Shown here piece by piece: positions 6,160-7,970 of a stretch of DNA of 7,970 bases. The translations under genes were made by a program, and so were the position numbers. The notes below the pieces were generated by a model. The model searched no databases. It worked only from the letters and a program-made list of their open reading frames with translations, and had not been told where the DNA came from. The stretch comes from Aquificaceae bacterium (lineage in GTDB: Bacteria > Aquificota > Aquificia > Aquificales > Aquificaceae): contig WFYH01000016.1 in the NCBI GenBank assembly GCA_015490215.1, forward strand, positions 1 through 7,970, read 5' to 3'. Within the stretch, counting starts at the first letter, position 1. Each line of letters starts with the position of its first letter.

Positions 6160-6981
6160 ATGAAAGCACTGCTGGGATTAGTTCTTGTGGGTGTTGCCCT
6201 CGCAGGTGAAAGCGAGGTTATAGCCAGACCTTACGACCTTTGGGAAATCATTTACAAAATTTGGCTCGTTATCTCGGTGATCATCTACGCTGTGGTTGCT
6301 ATACCTTCCCTTATCTTTATGATCAAATACCGCTACAAGCCCGGAGAAAGGGAGAAGGGTGATCAGGAGCACGAAGGCCACTGGGGTCTGGAAGCTCTCT
6401 GGACGATAGTTCCTCTAATTATAGTTCTCTACCTTGCTACCCACGGCTTTGCACTCTTTACGCAAATGAGGAAACCTCCTGAGAACGCTATGGAGCTTAA
6501 GGTTACCGCTTACTCGTGGGGATGGATGTTCCAGTATCCTAACGGAAAAACGGTTCTTGCAGACGCTAAAAAAGATACCGCCGATCAAAAGTGCAAACCC
6601 GAAGAATGCTACTCTGTGGACGGGGTTACCCAGCAATACGTTTACATACCCGCAGGTGTTCCTATAAAAGCGGTTCTCACCACTTACGACACCGATGTAA
6701 TACACGCCTTCTACGTTCAACCCGCGGGTGTAGTTCAAGACATAGTGCCCGGAAGAACAACCTACGTTTGGTTCCAGATCAACAAACCTGGTGAATATTG
6801 GGTCTTCTGCAGAGAATACTGCGGACGTTGGCACTCGAGGATGTTTGCAAAGCTGAAGGTTGTTCCTAAAGAAGAGTTTGAAAAGTGGCTTAAAGGGGAA
6901 GTTGCTGATCTAAATCATGAGAATGCTAAGTTAGAACTTGCTAACATAGAGTCTAATAAGGCTCAGGAGGTTGTAAGATGA
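6160..6981 (+). CDS. coxB: Cytochrome c oxidase subunit II (CuA-binding)
   Basis: 273-residue subunit II, the entry point for electrons from cytochrome c. It has a signal peptide (MKALLGLVLVGVALA, likely cleaved before GES), two transmembrane helices (about 28-55 and 78-103) and an outer cupredoxin domain. All CuA ligands are present: His182 in DVIHAF, then C217-R-E219-Y-C221-G-R-W-H225-S-R-M228. The aromatic YSWGWMFQYP segment for electron entry is also present. No C-terminal haem c motif (CXXCH) is seen, so this is not a caa3-type fused subunit. The domain contains an extra loop with a C145-X4-C150 pair not needed for CuA. The last four codons hold the ribosome binding site for coxA, and the stop overlaps the coxA start (ATGA). 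Confidence 0.94.
   Translation: MKALLGLVLVGVALAGESEVIARPYDLWEIIYKIWLVISVIIYAVVAIPSLIFMIKYRYKPGEREKGDQEHEGHWGLEALWTIVPLIIVLYLATHGFALFTQMRKPPENAMELKVTAYSWGWMFQYPNGKTVLADAKKDTADQKCKPEECYSVDGVTQQYVYIPAGVPIKAVLTTYDTDVIHAFYVQPAGVVQDIVPGRTTYVWFQINKPGEYWVFCREYCGRWHSRMFAKLKVVPKEEFEKWLKGEVADLNHENAKLELANIESNKAQEVVR
6965..6970 (+). promoter_or_regulatory. Shine-Dalgarno AGGAGG for coxA
   Basis: AGGAGG inside the end of coxB lies 7 nt before the ATG at 6978, which fixes the start of the edge-truncated coxA gene. Confidence 0.85.
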
Positions 6982-7970
6982 AGGGAGCTATTCATGTAGA
7001 GAGGCCTTGGTTCGCAGCTTCTTTCTGGGAATGGATCTTTACCACAGACCATAAGAAGATAGGTATCCTCTACGGGGTTACATCCACCTTGTTCTTCATA
7101 GTTGCGGGCCTGATGGCTCTGGGTATGAGGCTTGAACTCTTTGCTCCCGGAGCCCAGTATTTGGAACCCGAAACCTACAACTGGTTTTTGACAGTTCACG
7201 GAGCGGTGATACTCCTCTGGTGGGCTATAGGTATATGGGGAGCCTTCGCTAACTTCCTTATACCTCTTATGATAGGGGCAAGGGACGTTGCGTTCCCCCG
7301 TCTTAACGCTCTCGGATACTGGATGTTCTTTGCGGCGAGCGTGATAGCGCTCCTTACCTTTATCCCCGGAAACGAGATAATGACCATGTGGACAGGATAC
7401 CCTCCCCTCGCTACTAAGGAAGGGGTAGGTTACGCGGGAACGACCGCACTCTTCGTGTTCATATGGCACCTTACAGGTTTTGCTTCTATTGCGGGTGCGG
7501 TTAACTTCATAACCACCGTTGTCTCTATGAGACAACCCGGTATAGGCTTCTTTAACCTTAACCTTTTCGTTCACGGTATTATGGCTGCGAACGTAATACA
7601 GCTTCTCGGAGTCCCCGCGGTTGCGGGTGCGGTTACCATGCTCTTTCTCGACACATACCTCGGAACCAACTTCTTTAACCCCCTCAAAGGCGGAGACCCG
7701 ATACTTTATCAAAACCTCTTCTGGTTCTACTCTCACCCTGCGGTTTACGTTATGGTTCTTCCCGCATTCGGTGTTATATCCGAGGTAGTTTCCACCTTTG
7801 CGAGGAAGCCTATCTTCGGATACAAGTCCATGGTGGTTGCCATATGGGCTATAGCGGTTGTCGGATTCCTCGTTTGGACCCACCATATGTTCGTTTCCGG
7901 AATACCTGACTGGGTAAAGATCCTCATGTCCTACACAACCCTTCTCATAGCTGTTCCTACCGGAATAAAG
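6978..7970 (+). CDS. coxA: Cytochrome c oxidase subunit I, A2-type heme-copper oxidase (3' partial)
   Basis: The frame is open to the window edge; 331 residues are visible, about 60% of a usual subunit I. It begins MKGAIHVERPWF with FTTDHKKIG, the common start of subunit I. Visible functional residues are His74 in TVHGAV (low-spin haem ligand), Asp103 in ARDVAFPRLN (D-channel entrance), the CuB ligand His253 with the cross-linking Tyr257 in WFYSHPAVY, CuB ligands His302-His303 in WTHHM, and the K-channel Thr328 and Lys331 in PTGIK, the last codon of the window. The E of the usual GHPEVY is Ala255, and the YSHP motif replaces it: the mark of A2-type oxidases such as the Rhodothermus caa3 enzyme. 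The haem a3/high-spin and second low-spin haem ligands lie beyond the edge. This enzyme reduces O2 to water and pumps protons. Confidence 0.94.
   Translation, partial: MKGAIHVERPWFAASFWEWIFTTDHKKIGILYGVTSTLFFIVAGLMALGMRLELFAPGAQYLEPETYNWFLTVHGAVILLWWAIGIWGAFANFLIPLMIGARDVAFPRLNALGYWMFFAASVIALLTFIPGNEIMTMWTGYPPLATKEGVGYAGTTALFVFIWHLTGFASIAGAVNFITTVVSMRQPGIGFFNLNLFVHGIMAANVIQLLGVPAVAGAVTMLFLDTYLGTNFFNPLKGGDPILYQNLFWFYSHPAVYVMVLPAFGVISEVVSTFARKPIFGYKSMVVAIWAIAVVGFLVWTHHMFVSGIPDWVKILMSYTTLLIAVPTGIK

Noticed and set aside
6963..7886. 307-codon open frame on the minus strand opposite coxA
   Set aside because: It mirrors the codon pattern of the clear coxA gene; its translation is charged, repetitive in composition and shows no domain. 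coxA itself has all the family residues and a good ribosome site.

Overview
The window looks like chromosomal DNA from a thermophilic, chemolithoautotrophic member of the Aquificales (Aquifex / Hydrogenobacter / Thermocrinis type). This is inferred from gene content and style: a short citrate-synthase-like protein of the citryl-CoA lyase type (reductive TCA cycle), a heme-copper oxidase cluster in the order III-II-I, arginine codons dominated by AGG/AGA, frequent ATA isoleucine codons, and very tight packing. The species cannot be named from the sequence alone.

Layout. (1) 1-1631, plus strand: the 3' part of a siroheme nitrite reductase gene. It is already open at the window edge and carries the end of a BFD-type [2Fe-2S] domain ahead of a full two-half NirA-like reductase. 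(2) 1606-2348, minus strand: a two-gene HEPN/MNT toxin-antitoxin module (mntA then hepT), convergent with and overlapping the reductase gene. (3) 2349-2466: a divergent intergenic region holding a near-consensus sigma-54 promoter, an overlapping palindrome, a small leader hairpin and a strong Shine-Dalgarno. (4) 2467-7970, plus strand: seven genes with gaps of 41 nt or less, or overlapping: a formate/nitrite-type channel, siroheme methyltransferase, citryl-CoA lyase, a membrane-anchored TlpA-like thioredoxin, then cytochrome c oxidase subunits III, II and I. Subunit I runs off the right edge.

How it fits together. Nitrite enters by the channel, is reduced to ammonium by the siroheme enzyme, and the methyltransferase makes the siroheme precursor. 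The sigma-54 signature fits nitrogen control. The same gene string continues into carbon fixation (citryl-CoA cleavage) and aerobic respiration, with the thioredoxin plausibly serving oxidase maturation. An exact TATAAT ahead of the lyase gene hints that these housekeeping genes can also be transcribed separately. No tRNA, rRNA, CRISPR array or insertion sequence was seen, and no gene-free stretch exceeds about 120 bases.
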